Under the pieces are notes generated by a model. The model worked only from the letters and a program-made list of their open reading frames with translations, did not search any database and had not been told where the DNA came from. 64,000 bases of DNA from Alphaproteobacteria bacterium. GTDB taxonomy: Bacteria; Pseudomonadota; Alphaproteobacteria; Reyranellales; Reyranellaceae. The stretch is taken from positions 490,936 to 554,935 of the forward strand of contig JAFKFL010000011.1 in the NCBI GenBank assembly GCA_017308235.1. Direction: 5' to 3'. Positions 25,349 through 33,889 of the stretch are shown piece after piece. Within the stretch, counting starts at the first letter, position 1. Each line of letters starts with the position of its first letter. Both the position numbers and the translations under genes were made by a program.

Positions 25349-26410
25349 ATGGAATTCCTCGACCACCGGACCAACTATCGCGCTCTCCAGAGCCGCGACG
25401 CTCGCTTCGACGGCCACGTCTTCGTGGCCTGTACCTCGACCGGCATCTACTGCCGGCCGATCTGCCCCGCGCGCACGCCGAAGTTCGAGAACTGTCGCTT
25501 CTTTGCCTCGGCCGCGGCCGCGCAGGAGGCGGGCTTTCGGCCCTGCCTGCGCTGCCGGCCAGAGATCGCGCCCGACCTCGCCTTCTGGCGCGGGACGGCC
25601 AACACGGTGAGCCGGGCGCTGGCGCTCATCGCCGACGGCGCACTCGACGGCGAGCGCTTCGACGTCGAGGCCCTGGCCGGGCGACTTGGCGTCGGCGGCC
25701 GGCAGTTGCGGCGGCTGTTCCAGCGCCATCTCGGCGCCTCGCCGATCGCCGTCGCACAGACTCGCCGCATACTGTTTGCCAAGCAGCTGCTGCACGACAC
25801 GCGCCTGCCGATGACGGATGTGGCGCTGGCCTCGGGGTTCGGCAGCGTGCGCCGCTTCAACGACACCTTTCGCAAGCTCTTTCGCCGTCCGCCCAGCGCA
25901 CTCAGGCAAAAGGGCGTCGACACATCGGCGCGCGATGGTGTGACGCTGCGACTGGCCTATCGGCCGCCCTACGACTGGTCGGGAATGCTATCGGCGCTCT
26001 CGTTGCGCGCGACGCCAGGCACCGAGTGGATCGACAAGGGCGTCTGGCATCGCAGCATCGACCTCGATGGCAAGCGCAGCAGCGTCGCGGTGGCGCATTT
26101 GCCGGAGCGCGACTCGGTGCTCGTCACGATCCGCTTCCCCTCGGTGAAGGCGCTGCCGACCATCGTGGCGCGGGTCCGCCGCGTGTTCGATCTCGGTGCC
26201 GACATCGCTACCATCGACCACCATCTCGCGCGCGATCCCAGGCTCGCGCCGTTGATCAGAAAACGGCCCGGCCTGCGCGCGCCCGGTGACTGGGAGAGCG
26301 AGACGATGCCGGTCAAGACGGTGCTGGGCGCGCAGGCAAATGTCCCGCTGGCCTGGCGGCCGTGGCATGCCTATGCCGCACAACATCTCAGGATGGCTAA
26401 TGCTGGCTGA
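25349..26410 (+). pseudogene. Ada-AraC-AlkA fusion with most of the AlkA glycosylase core missing
   Basis: 353 residues. The AdaA domain is intact (GIYCRPICPARTPKFENC, with FRPCLRCRPE giving the four zinc cysteines), as is the AraC helix-turn-helix region (FDVEALAGRLGVGGRQLRRLF, MTDVALASGFGSVRRFNDTF). An AlkA N-terminal domain follows (LRLAYRPPYDWSGML to IRKRPGLRAPGDW). The protein then jumps to the AlkA C-terminal helix (AWRPWHAYAAQHL). About 120-150 residues of the helix-hairpin-helix domain, including the catalytic Asp, are absent compared with family length near 480-500. The frame is kept. Regulation by AdaA may survive; base excision should not. Confidence 0.78.
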
Positions 26411-27767
26411 GCGGCGTTCAGTCCTGACGACGCTCGCTCTTGGCTTGAGCACCTTCCTGATCCTGTTCGATGTGACGGCGGTTGTCGTCGCCATGCCCGC
26501 CATCGCGAAGGATGTTGGGCTGGATATCGCGGGTCTGGCATGGGTCATTGACGCCTATAGCCTTGCGTTCGCCGCTGCCCTCCTTTCGTCTGGCGCGCTC
26601 GCCGACCGCTTCGGCCGCCGGCGCTGCATGTTGGCCGGGAATGCCGTGTTTCTCGTCGCTTCGGTCGCGTGCGGGGTGGCGTTGAGCGAACCGATGCTCC
26701 TGGCCGCGCGCGTCGTACAGGGAGCAGGTGCCGCCTTCATGGCCACTGGCGGGACCGCACTCGTCGCGTCGGCCTTTCCGAACGTCGCTCAGCGGACCCG
26801 TGCGTTCGGCGTCATAGGGGTGATCTCGGGCGTCGCCATGGCGTTGGGGCCGACCCTCGGGGGCTTCCTCGCCTCGTGGCTCGGCTGGCGCTGGATTTTT
26901 TTTGCAAACATCCCCTTCTGCCTGGCACTGTCTCTGGCAGTGCCCCTGCTGGTTGCGGAGACGAACGACAAGGGAGAGCGACGGCTGGATCCCTACGGCA
27001 TCGCCTTGCTGACGATGTCGTTGGGCCTGGCGATCGATGCGCTGCTAAGGCGCGACGGCTCCCTTGCCCTCAGGGTCACGTGCCTCATTGCCGGCATAAC
27101 GTTGGCGTTCGTGTTCCTTTGGCAACAGTGGCACAGTCCGCGCCCGGTGCTCGATCCCCGCGTGTTCGCGACGTTGGCCATGGCCGGGGTCGCCACGCTG
27201 CTGACCGCCCTCCAGTTCGGCTACTGGGCCGTGGTGGTCTATCTTCCCCTTTTCCTGAGTGCGGCACTGCACATCAGCATGGACGTGGCCGGTGTCGCCC
27301 TGCTGGCAGCGACGCTGCCAATGCTGCTGGTGCCGCTGATCGGCGGCGGCCTCGCGACGCGCTGGGGATGGCGACGCCTCTTCACAATTGCCTTTGGACT
27401 CGTTGTCATCGGCGACCTTTTTCTATTGAGCGCGGCCCTTTCCGATGGTCCCGAGATACGTCTCGCCGCCGCGGTTGCCGGAATGGCTATGATCGGCGTC
27501 GGCGGCGCACTGGCGAACCCTCAGCTGTCGGGGGTCGCCCTGGCTCTTGCCCCGTCATCGCAGGCGGGCATGGCCTCGGCTGTGACGTTCATCGTGCGCC
27601 AGGCCGGCTTCGCCCTCGGCATAGCGGCACTGGGACTGACGCTTGGCGCGGTCAATGTCACTGCGGAGTTCGCGGCCCCCTTCGCCCTTGCGGCCCTTGT
27701 GGCGTTGCTTGGCATGATCGCGGCTCTCGTTCTGCTTCCGACAAAGTCCCTGCTCCACAGTCCCTAG
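26400..27767 (+). CDS. MFS transporter of the DHA2 (14-helix drug/H+ antiporter) family
   Basis: 455 residues from the ATG at 26400, overlapping the end of the ada-alkA gene by 11 bases. Family features are LILFDVTAVVVAMPAIAKDV in helix 1, ALADRFGRRRCMLAGN (loop 2-3), AARVVQGAGAAFM and the helix-5 antiporter motif GVISGVAMALGPTLGGFLA. About 14 hydrophobic segments are seen. It should export small toxic compounds. It is convergent with radC and the two stop codons overlap at CTAG. Confidence 0.88.
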   Translation: MLAERRSVLTTLALGLSTFLILFDVTAVVVAMPAIAKDVGLDIAGLAWVIDAYSLAFAAALLSSGALADRFGRRRCMLAGNAVFLVASVACGVALSEPMLLAARVVQGAGAAFMATGGTALVASAFPNVAQRTRAFGVIGVISGVAMALGPTLGGFLASWLGWRWIFFANIPFCLALSLAVPLLVAETNDKGERRLDPYGIALLTMSLGLAIDALLRRDGSLALRVTCLIAGITLAFVFLWQQWHSPRPVLDPRVFATLAMAGVATLLTALQFGYWAVVVYLPLFLSAALHISMDVAGVALLAATLPMLLVPLIGGGLATRWGWRRLFTIAFGLVVIGDLFLLSAALSDGPEIRLAAAVAGMAMIGVGGALANPQLSGVALALAPSSQAGMASAVTFIVRQAGFALGIAALGLTLGAVNVTAEFAAPFALAALVALLGMIAALVLLPTKSLLHSP

Positions 27768-28735
27768 AGCAGCCCCAGGCTTCTGAAGCTCGCGTGACCT
27801 TTGCGGCCGATCACCAGGTGATCGTGGATGGAGATTCCCAGCGCTTCGGCGGCCTTGCGGATCTCCTTGGTCATCTCGATATCGTCGCGCGAGGGCTTGG
27901 GATCGCCGCTTGGATGGTTGTGCACCAGGATCAGCGCCGCCGCGCCCAGCTCCAGTGCCCGCTTCACGACCTCGCGCGGGTAGACCGGAGTATGGTCGAT
28001 GGTGCCGCGCTGCTGGATCTCGTCGGCAATCAGCACGTTCTTGCGGTCGAGGAACAGGATGCGGAACTGCTCGGTCTTCTCGTGCGCGAGTGCTGCATGG
28101 CAGTAGTCGATGAGCTGCTGCCAGTTGGTCAGCACCGGCATGTCCTTGACCTTGCGCTCGGCGAGCCGTCGGCCGGCCTCGCGCACGGTGCGGAACAGGA
28201 CAGCGGTGCGCTGGTCGATCTCGAATTCCCGAAGCTGCGCCGGTTCGGCGGCGAACACGTCGCCCAGCGTGCCGAAGCGCTCCAATAACTTCTTGGCCAG
28301 CGGCTTGGTGTCGATGCGCTCGATCGAATAGAACAGCAACAGCTCGAGCAGCTCGTAGTCGGCCAGCGGCTCGATGCCGGCTTTCAGCACCCGCTCGCGC
28401 ACCCGGCCGCGATGGCCCCAATAGTGCGGTTTCTCAGGCGCTGTATCGCCGCTGTTGTGGCCGGGCGCCGCCGGCGCAGTGGCAAGCGCCGCGGCGAGCT
28501 TCGTCGTCGGATCCTCGCCGCCGAACTCCCAGCACTGATCGAGTTTGTTCCAGGTACCGCCGCAATCGCGCAACAAGGTGCGGTGGGGGAGCGTATTGCC
28601 GTTCACGCGCCAGCGGTCGCCAACCGCCTGCAACCGCAGGCCTGCCGCCAGCAGCGCGAGCAAGGCATCGTCGTCGGCGCGTGTATCGGCCAGCTGGGCG
28701 TCGGCCGCTGGGGCCTCGGCCTTGCGCCGCGGCAT
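27764..28735 (-). CDS. radC: RadC-family JAB/MPN domain protein
   Basis: 323 residues. An alpha-helical N-terminal region (PLADYELLELLLFYSIERIDTKPLAK) precedes the JAB1/MPN+ metalloprotease-like domain. The JAMM motif is complete: H272-x-H274-x7-S282-x2-D285. The first 100 residues, an Ala-rich stretch with a WRVNGNTLPHRTLLRDCGGTWN segment, extend the usual RadC length of about 220-240. The cellular role of RadC is unclear despite its old DNA-repair label. It begins 3 bases after the map stop, so the two share a transcript. A fragment with the same 3' end lies at 24900. Confidence 0.92.
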   Translation of the reverse strand: MPRRKAEAPAADAQLADTRADDDALLALLAAGLRLQAVGDRWRVNGNTLPHRTLLRDCGGTWNKLDQCWEFGGEDPTTKLAAALATAPAAPGHNSGDTAPEKPHYWGHRGRVRERVLKAGIEPLADYELLELLLFYSIERIDTKPLAKKLLERFGTLGDVFAAEPAQLREFEIDQRTAVLFRTVREAGRRLAERKVKDMPVLTNWQQLIDYCHAALAHEKTEQFRILFLDRKNVLIADEIQQRGTIDHTPVYPREVVKRALELGAAALILVHNHPSGDPKPSRDDIEMTKEIRKAAEALGISIHDHLVIGRKGHASFRSLGLL

Positions 28736-28738
28736 GGA

Positions 28739-29620
28739 TCAGGCCGAAGCGGCCTGGCGCAGCTCGGCGGGCGCCTCTTGATTGAGATCGTAGGGCGGCT
28801 TGGTGAGGCCCTTGGGCGACAGCGTGAAGAATTCGACGCCGGTCTCGGTGATGGCGACCGAATGTTCGAACTGGGCCGAGAGCTGCTTGTCGCGCGTCAC
28901 GGCCGTCCAGCCGTCGCTCAGGATCTTCACCTGCCAGGTGCCGGCATTCACCATCGGCTCGACGGTGAAGAACATGCCGGGCTTCAGGACGGGGCCAGTG
29001 CCGGCCTTGCCATAGTGCAGGATGTTGGGCGCGTCGTGAAAGATGCGGCCGAGCCCGTGTCCCGAGAAGTCGCGCACGACGGAGAAGCGCTGGCCTTCGA
29101 CATACGTTTGGATGGCATGGCCGATGTCGCCGATGTGTCCACCCGGCTTGGCCGCCGCGATGCCACGCATCATCGCCTCATAGGTAACGTCGCACAGCCG
29201 CCGCGCCTTCACGCTCACATCGCCCGCGAAGTACATGCGGCTCGAGTCGCCGTACCAGCCATCGAGGATCGGCGTCACGTCGATATTGATGATGTCGCCG
29301 TTCTGCAGGCGCTTGTCGCTGGGAATGCCATGGCAGACGACGTGATTGATCGACGTGCAGATCGACTTCGGGAAGCCGCGATAGCCGAGCGGCGCGGAAA
29401 TCGCGCCGTGGTCGCGGATGAATTGATCGCACAGCTTGTTGAGTTCGTCGGTCGTGACGCCCGGCTGGACGTGGGGCGTGATGAAGTCGAGCGTCTCGGC
29501 CGCCAATCGACCCGCGCGCCGCATGCCCTCGAATCCGTCGGGGCCGTGAAGCTTGATCGTGCGTTCGTCGCGCCGCCAATAGTCGACGCTGTCGTCCTGG
29601 ATGTCGCGGGGGCTGCTCAT
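28739..29620 (-). CDS. map: Type I methionine aminopeptidase
   Basis: 293 residues. It removes the initiator methionine from new proteins. The five metal ligands are visible: Asp in NIDVTP, Asp in GDSSRMY, His in SGHGLGRIFH, Glu in FTVEPM and Glu in QFEHSV. The substrate His is in NHVVCHGIP. AAGGA precedes the ATG at 29620. The N-terminal extension of about 35 residues (RRDERTIKLHGPDG) is usual in alphaproteobacteria. It is followed by radC. Confidence 0.95.
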   Translation of the reverse strand: MSSPRDIQDDSVDYWRRDERTIKLHGPDGFEGMRRAGRLAAETLDFITPHVQPGVTTDELNKLCDQFIRDHGAISAPLGYRGFPKSICTSINHVVCHGIPSDKRLQNGDIINIDVTPILDGWYGDSSRMYFAGDVSVKARRLCDVTYEAMMRGIAAAKPGGHIGDIGHAIQTYVEGQRFSVVRDFSGHGLGRIFHDAPNILHYGKAGTGPVLKPGMFFTVEPMVNAGTWQVKILSDGWTAVTRDKQLSAQFEHSVAITETGVEFFTLSPKGLTKPPYDLNQEAPAELRQAASA

Positions 29621-29729
29621 AGTCCTTATTTGACATGCGATACCGGCCGTAACAAGGCCGTGTGGGATCGCTTGGCCCGTTTGATGACGTCCTTTAGAGT
29701 GCTGAAATCAAATAGAAAAGAGCGCCTCC

Positions 29730-30503
29730 ATGTCCGAAGCCACTGCCGCGCCGCCAAAAATCGTGACAGCGTGCATCGTCGTCATCGGCAACGAGATCCT
29801 GAGCGGCCGCACCAAGGATGCCAACATCGCCTATCTGGCGTCCGAACTCGGCAAGCTTGGCGTGCGCGTCATGGAATGCCGCGTGATCCCCGACGTCGAG
29901 GCGACGATCGTGGCCACCATCAACGAAGTACGGGTCCGGTTCGATTACGTGTTCACCACCGGAGGCATCGGCCCCACCCACGACGACATCACGGCCGATT
30001 GCATCGCCAAGGCGTTCGGGGTTGATATCTCCGAGCATCCCGAGGCGGTGGCGCGCATGGGCCGGCACTATGGCGATCCGGCGCTCTTCACGCCCGCGCG
30101 CCGACGTATGGCGCGCATCCCGCACGGTGCCACCTTGGTCGACAATCCGATCTCGGTTGCGCCCGGCTTTCAGATGGAGAATGTCTTCACCTTCGCCGGC
30201 ATTCCCACGATCGTCGAAAGCATGTTCCAGTCGATGAAGCACCGGCTGGTGGGAGGCGATCCTGTTCTGTCGCGCACCGTGCGCACCAACCTGCCGGAAG
30301 GCGTCATCGCCGAACCGCTAGGGGCGCTGCAACAGCGGTTCGACGATCTCGACATCGGGAGCTATCCGGGGTTTCGCGCCGGCAAGGTGAGTGTATCGCT
30401 GGTGCTGCGCGGCACGAATGATGCACGGCTGGTGTCGGCTGCCGCCGAGTTGATCGACACGATCCGTCGAATGAATGGCGAAGCCGAGGAGTTGGTCCAG
30501 TAG
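29730..30503 (+). CDS. Competence/damage-inducible protein A-like protein, molybdopterin-binding (MoCF) domain only
   Basis: 257 residues with IVVIGNEILSGRTKDANIAYL and FTTGGIGPTHDDITADCIA, the nucleotide/pterin-binding loops of the MoaB/MogA/CinA-N fold. It has no CinA deamidase domain. Proteins of this type are ADP-ribose pyrophosphatase relatives with uncertain activity. It is divergent from map and followed after 3 bases by the AbrB-type permease gene. A longer CinA homologue lies at 43344. Confidence 0.85.
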   Translation: MSEATAAPPKIVTACIVVIGNEILSGRTKDANIAYLASELGKLGVRVMECRVIPDVEATIVATINEVRVRFDYVFTTGGIGPTHDDITADCIAKAFGVDISEHPEAVARMGRHYGDPALFTPARRRMARIPHGATLVDNPISVAPGFQMENVFTFAGIPTIVESMFQSMKHRLVGGDPVLSRTVRTNLPEGVIAEPLGALQQRFDDLDIGSYPGFRAGKVSVSLVLRGTNDARLVSAAAELIDTIRRMNGEAEELVQ

Positions 30504-30506
30504 CCC

Positions 30507-31607
30507 ATGCCTGACAAGTCCGCGCATAACGCCCTGCGACGGAGCCTGGCGTTCGCGCTTGCGCGGCCATGGCCCACGCTTGTCGTCTTGTCGGTAGCGA
30601 TTGGCGGCCTCCTTCTGTGGATGCATGCGCCGGCGGCGCTGCTGTTGGGTCCACTGCTGGCCGGCGTCGTGTTCGCCGCCAATGGCGGCAAGGTCGTCTT
30701 CTCGGTCCGCCTGTTCGTCGTTTCGCAAGGCGTGATCGGCTGCCTGATCGCGCGCATGGTGCCGGTGTCGATCGTGGGCGATATCCTGAAGCATTGGCCG
30801 CTCTTCACGGTTGGCGTGCTGGCGGTTGTGGCTGCCAGCAGTCTCGTGGGCTGGGTGATGGGGCGGATGCGCCTGCTGCCGGGCACGACCGCTCTCTGGG
30901 GGTCGAGCCCGGGTGCGGCCTCGATCATGACCATCATGGCCGAAGACTATGGCGCCGACGTTCGCCTCGTCGCCTTCATGCAGTATTTCCGCGTCCTCGC
31001 CGTGGCCGCCGTTGCCGCCTTGGTGGCGCATTTTTTTGGGGTCAATCCGGCGGCACATGCGCCTTCCGCCGTCGTCTGGTTCCCACCGGTGAACCTCTTG
31101 TCGCTGGCCGAAACAGCAGCGCTTGCCATCGCAGGTCCCTATCTCGCCAAGGTGCTGCGCATTCCCGCCGGCGCCTTCCTGGTGCCGATGGTGATCGGCA
31201 TCACGCTGGAGCATTTCGGCCTGATGAAGATCGAGTTGCCGACCTGGCTGCTGGTCTGCGCCTATGCTTTCGTGGGCTGGAACATCGGGCTGCGTTTCAC
31301 CAAGCCCTTGCTGATCCATGCCGCGCGGTCGCTGCCGACGGTGGTCGCCTTCACCTTGATCCTGATCGCCTCATGCGGCGCCGTCGCCGGCCTGTTGGTT
31401 GTGGGCGCGGGAGTCGATCCACTGACGGCCTATCTCGCGACCAGCCCCGGCGGCGTCGATTCAGTCGCCATCATTTCCGCTTCCAGCGGCGGCGATGTCT
31501 CGTTCGTGATGGCGATGCAGACGGTGCGCCTGCTCACCGTCCTGTTCCTCGGACCGCCGCTCACCAAGTTCCTCGCCACGCGGGCCGGCTTTGGCCGGGG
31601 GTCCTGA
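30507..31607 (+). CDS. AbrB-family membrane protein (COG3180 type)
   Basis: 366 residues with about 10 hydrophobic segments in two repeated halves. LLLGPLLAGVVFA in half one and AFLVPMVIGITLE in half two are the paired motifs. WGSSPGAASIMTIMAEDYGAD and TSPGGVDSVAIISASSGGD are the characteristic GxxPGxx repeats. The family is annotated as AbrB or as an ammonia-monooxygenase-like permease; the substrate is unknown. It is co-transcribed with the preceding MoCF gene. Confidence 0.85.
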   Translation: MPDKSAHNALRRSLAFALARPWPTLVVLSVAIGGLLLWMHAPAALLLGPLLAGVVFAANGGKVVFSVRLFVVSQGVIGCLIARMVPVSIVGDILKHWPLFTVGVLAVVAASSLVGWVMGRMRLLPGTTALWGSSPGAASIMTIMAEDYGADVRLVAFMQYFRVLAVAAVAALVAHFFGVNPAAHAPSAVVWFPPVNLLSLAETAALAIAGPYLAKVLRIPAGAFLVPMVIGITLEHFGLMKIELPTWLLVCAYAFVGWNIGLRFTKPLLIHAARSLPTVVAFTLILIASCGAVAGLLVVGAGVDPLTAYLATSPGGVDSVAIISASSGGDVSFVMAMQTVRLLTVLFLGPPLTKFLATRAGFGRGS

Positions 31608-31653
31608 AGGCGACTTGATTGGCTCGTTCCGCGAGCGCGTTGTAGGTTGCGGC

Positions 31654-33045
31654 ATGACCATCCATGACATGAGTGCGAGCGAACTGCTCGCCGCCTACAG
31701 AAGCAAGAAACTGTCGCCTGTCGAGGCAGTCGACGCCGTCGTCAACCGCATCGAGCGCTGGGAACCGAAGCTCAAGGCGCTGTATGCGCCGGACTTCAAC
31801 AATGCGCGCCGGTTCGCACAGGAATCGGAGAAGCGTTGGCAGGCCGGTCGGCCACAAGGGGCGCTCGACGGTGTGCCGATCACCATCAAGGAGAATATCG
31901 CCACCAAGGGCGTGCCAGTGCCGCTCGGCACGGCAGCGACGGAGCTGGTGCCGGCATCGTCCGATGCGCCGGCGGCGGCGCGGGTGCGGGAGGCGGGCGC
32001 TATCATCCTCGCCAAGACGACCATGCCGGACTACGGCATGCTGTCCTCGGGCCGCAGCTCGTTCCACCCGCTGACGCGTAATCCTTGGAACCTCGCCTGG
32101 AATCCGGGTGGGTCGAGCGCTGGCGCGGGAGCGGCCTCGGCGGCGGGTTACGGTCCGCTGCACCTCGGCACCGATATCGGCGGGTCCGTGCGGCTGCCCG
32201 CGAGCTGGAACGGCATTTTCGCCCTGAAGCCCAGCCTGGGCCGCGTGCCGGTCGATCCGCCGTTCTTCGGCCGTGTCGTCGGCCCGATGGCGCGCACGGT
32301 AGGCGATGCGGCGCTGCTGATGGCCGAGGTGGCCAAATCCGATGCGCGCGATCACATGAGCCTGCCGAAGGCGGCGGAGATCGACTGGATGGCGGGCCCG
32401 CTCGAGCCCAAGGGCCTCAAGATCGGTTTGCATCTCGATGCCGGATCGGGCCTGCCGGTCGATCCGGAGGTGAAGCAGGCGGTCGAGAAGGCGGCCAGGC
32501 TGTTCGCCGACGCAGGCGCCACCGTCGAGCCGCTCGAGGGCTTCCTGTCGCCCGAGATGCTACATCTGCAGGATCTCTTCTGGCGGGTACGCAGCTGGGT
32601 CGATTTTTCGACGCTCAGCCACGCGAAGAAGGCGAGCGTGCTGCCGTTCATCGCCGATTGGTGCCGCGGCGGTGCCGACGTTTCCGGCGCAATGGTCATC
32701 CGCGGCGTCAACAACTATATGGCGATCCGTGCCGCCACGACGCGTGCGACGCAGCCCTTCGATTTCGTGCTCTCGCCGACATCGCCCGTGCCGACTTTTC
32801 CTGCCGAGTGGGAAACACCGACCAACGACGTGAACCGGCCCCTGGAGCACATCTCCTTCACCATGCCCTACAACATGAGCGAACAGCCGGCGGCATCGAT
32901 CAATTGCGGCTTCACCGGCGAGGGCAAGGCGATCGGCCTGCAAATCGCCGGCCATCGCTTCAATGATCTCGGCGTGCTGCGGCTCTCGCGCTGGTTCGAG
33001 CAGGCACGTGGCCCGCAGAAGCCGTGGCCCGAGCCGCCGCAGTAG
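31654..33045 (+). CDS. Amidase signature-family enzyme
   Basis: 463 residues from the ATG at 31654. The Ser-cisSer-Lys triad is present: Lys in ITIKENIATKG, cis-Ser in NPGGSSAGAGAA and the nucleophile in GTDIGGSVRLPAS. The family includes amidases, GatA-like and hydrazidase enzymes acting on C-N bonds. The substrate is not predictable. It starts 46 bases after the AbrB-type gene; a common transcript is possible. It is followed by a palindromic element and the racemase-like gene. Confidence 0.9.
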   Translation: MTIHDMSASELLAAYRSKKLSPVEAVDAVVNRIERWEPKLKALYAPDFNNARRFAQESEKRWQAGRPQGALDGVPITIKENIATKGVPVPLGTAATELVPASSDAPAAARVREAGAIILAKTTMPDYGMLSSGRSSFHPLTRNPWNLAWNPGGSSAGAGAASAAGYGPLHLGTDIGGSVRLPASWNGIFALKPSLGRVPVDPPFFGRVVGPMARTVGDAALLMAEVAKSDARDHMSLPKAAEIDWMAGPLEPKGLKIGLHLDAGSGLPVDPEVKQAVEKAARLFADAGATVEPLEGFLSPEMLHLQDLFWRVRSWVDFSTLSHAKKASVLPFIADWCRGGADVSGAMVIRGVNNYMAIRAATTRATQPFDFVLSPTSPVPTFPAEWETPTNDVNRPLEHISFTMPYNMSEQPAASINCGFTGEGKAIGLQIAGHRFNDLGVLRLSRWFEQARGPQKPWPEPPQ

Positions 33046-33078
33046 GATGCTGTCCAACGAAGCCACTCATGTTCTTCT

Positions 33079-33150
33079 GGACCGCGAGCCTCCGGCTCGC
33101 TCCAGGCGCATATGAATGCGCCGAATGAGCGGGCTGGAAGCCCGCGGTCC
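33079..33150. repeat. Palindromic intergenic element, GGACCGCG family, copy 3
   Basis: 72 bases starting GGACCGCGAGCC and ending CGCGGTCC, with the same ATGAGCGGGCTGGA right half as copy 1. It ends two bases before the TTG start of the racemase-like gene, so the ribosome-binding region of that gene lies inside the element. Confidence 0.8.
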
Positions 33151-33152
33151 GT

Positions 33153-33836
33153 TTGAATAAGAAATCGCTCGGCATCCTGATGCTCGATACGCGCTTCCCG
33201 CGGATCAAGGGCGATATCGGCAATCCGGCATCGTTCGACTTCCCGGTGATCTATCGGCGGCTGGAAGGGATAGGTCCGTCCGATGCGGTCGCCACGCATC
33301 CGGATAGACCCCGCATCATGGCCGCTCTGGCTGCCAATGCACGCAAGCTTGCGGATGATGGCGCCGTCGGCCTCTCGACGAGCTGCGGTTTCCTGGCCTT
33401 GTTCCAGAACGAGCTGCAGGCGGTCTCGCCGATACCGGTCGCGACCTCGGCGCTGCTGCTTGTCCCCACGCTGAAGGAACATAAGGTAGGGGTTATCACG
33501 GCGTCGGCCCGAAACCTGACGGCACGGCACCTCGCAGCCGTCGGCGCCCCGGAGGACACGCCGATCGAAGGCATGCCGGAAGGCGGATCGTTTGCCGCTA
33601 CCTTTCTTGCCAACGGGACCGATCTCGACTTCGCCGCCGTGGAGCGCGAGGCGATCGCCGCGGGGCGCGCTTTGTTGCGCAAGAATCCTGGTGTCGATGC
33701 GATTGTGCTGGAATGCACCAATCTGCCTCCCTACAAGCAGGCCCTGCGGGCGGCGCTGGGCGTCGCGGTCTACGATGTGCTCGATTTGCTGCGCGACCTT
33801 TGGAAGCGGCTGGGCCGGCGCGTCGAACCCGGCTGA
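33153..33836 (+). CDS. Aspartate/glutamate/hydantoin racemase-like protein
   Basis: 227 residues with TTG as the likely start at 33153. The next in-frame ATG at 33180 would remove the first nine residues, which match the family opening LGILMLDTRFPR. Both catalytic cysteines of the two-domain racemase fold are seen: Cys in STSCGFLALF and Cys in VLECTNLPPY. The family includes Asp/Glu racemases, maleate isomerase and hydantoin racemase; the substrate is open. No clear ribosome-binding site precedes it because copy 3 of the repeat abuts it. It lies directly before the ABC importer genes. Confidence 0.8.
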   Translation: MNKKSLGILMLDTRFPRIKGDIGNPASFDFPVIYRRLEGIGPSDAVATHPDRPRIMAALAANARKLADDGAVGLSTSCGFLALFQNELQAVSPIPVATSALLLVPTLKEHKVGVITASARNLTARHLAAVGAPEDTPIEGMPEGGSFAATFLANGTDLDFAAVEREAIAAGRALLRKNPGVDAIVLECTNLPPYKQALRAALGVAVYDVLDLLRDLWKRLGRRVEPG

Positions 33837-33889
33837 CGGGCATCGAAATTGCTGCGATAGTCGCGCATCAAGAAACATCGGGGGTAGGC

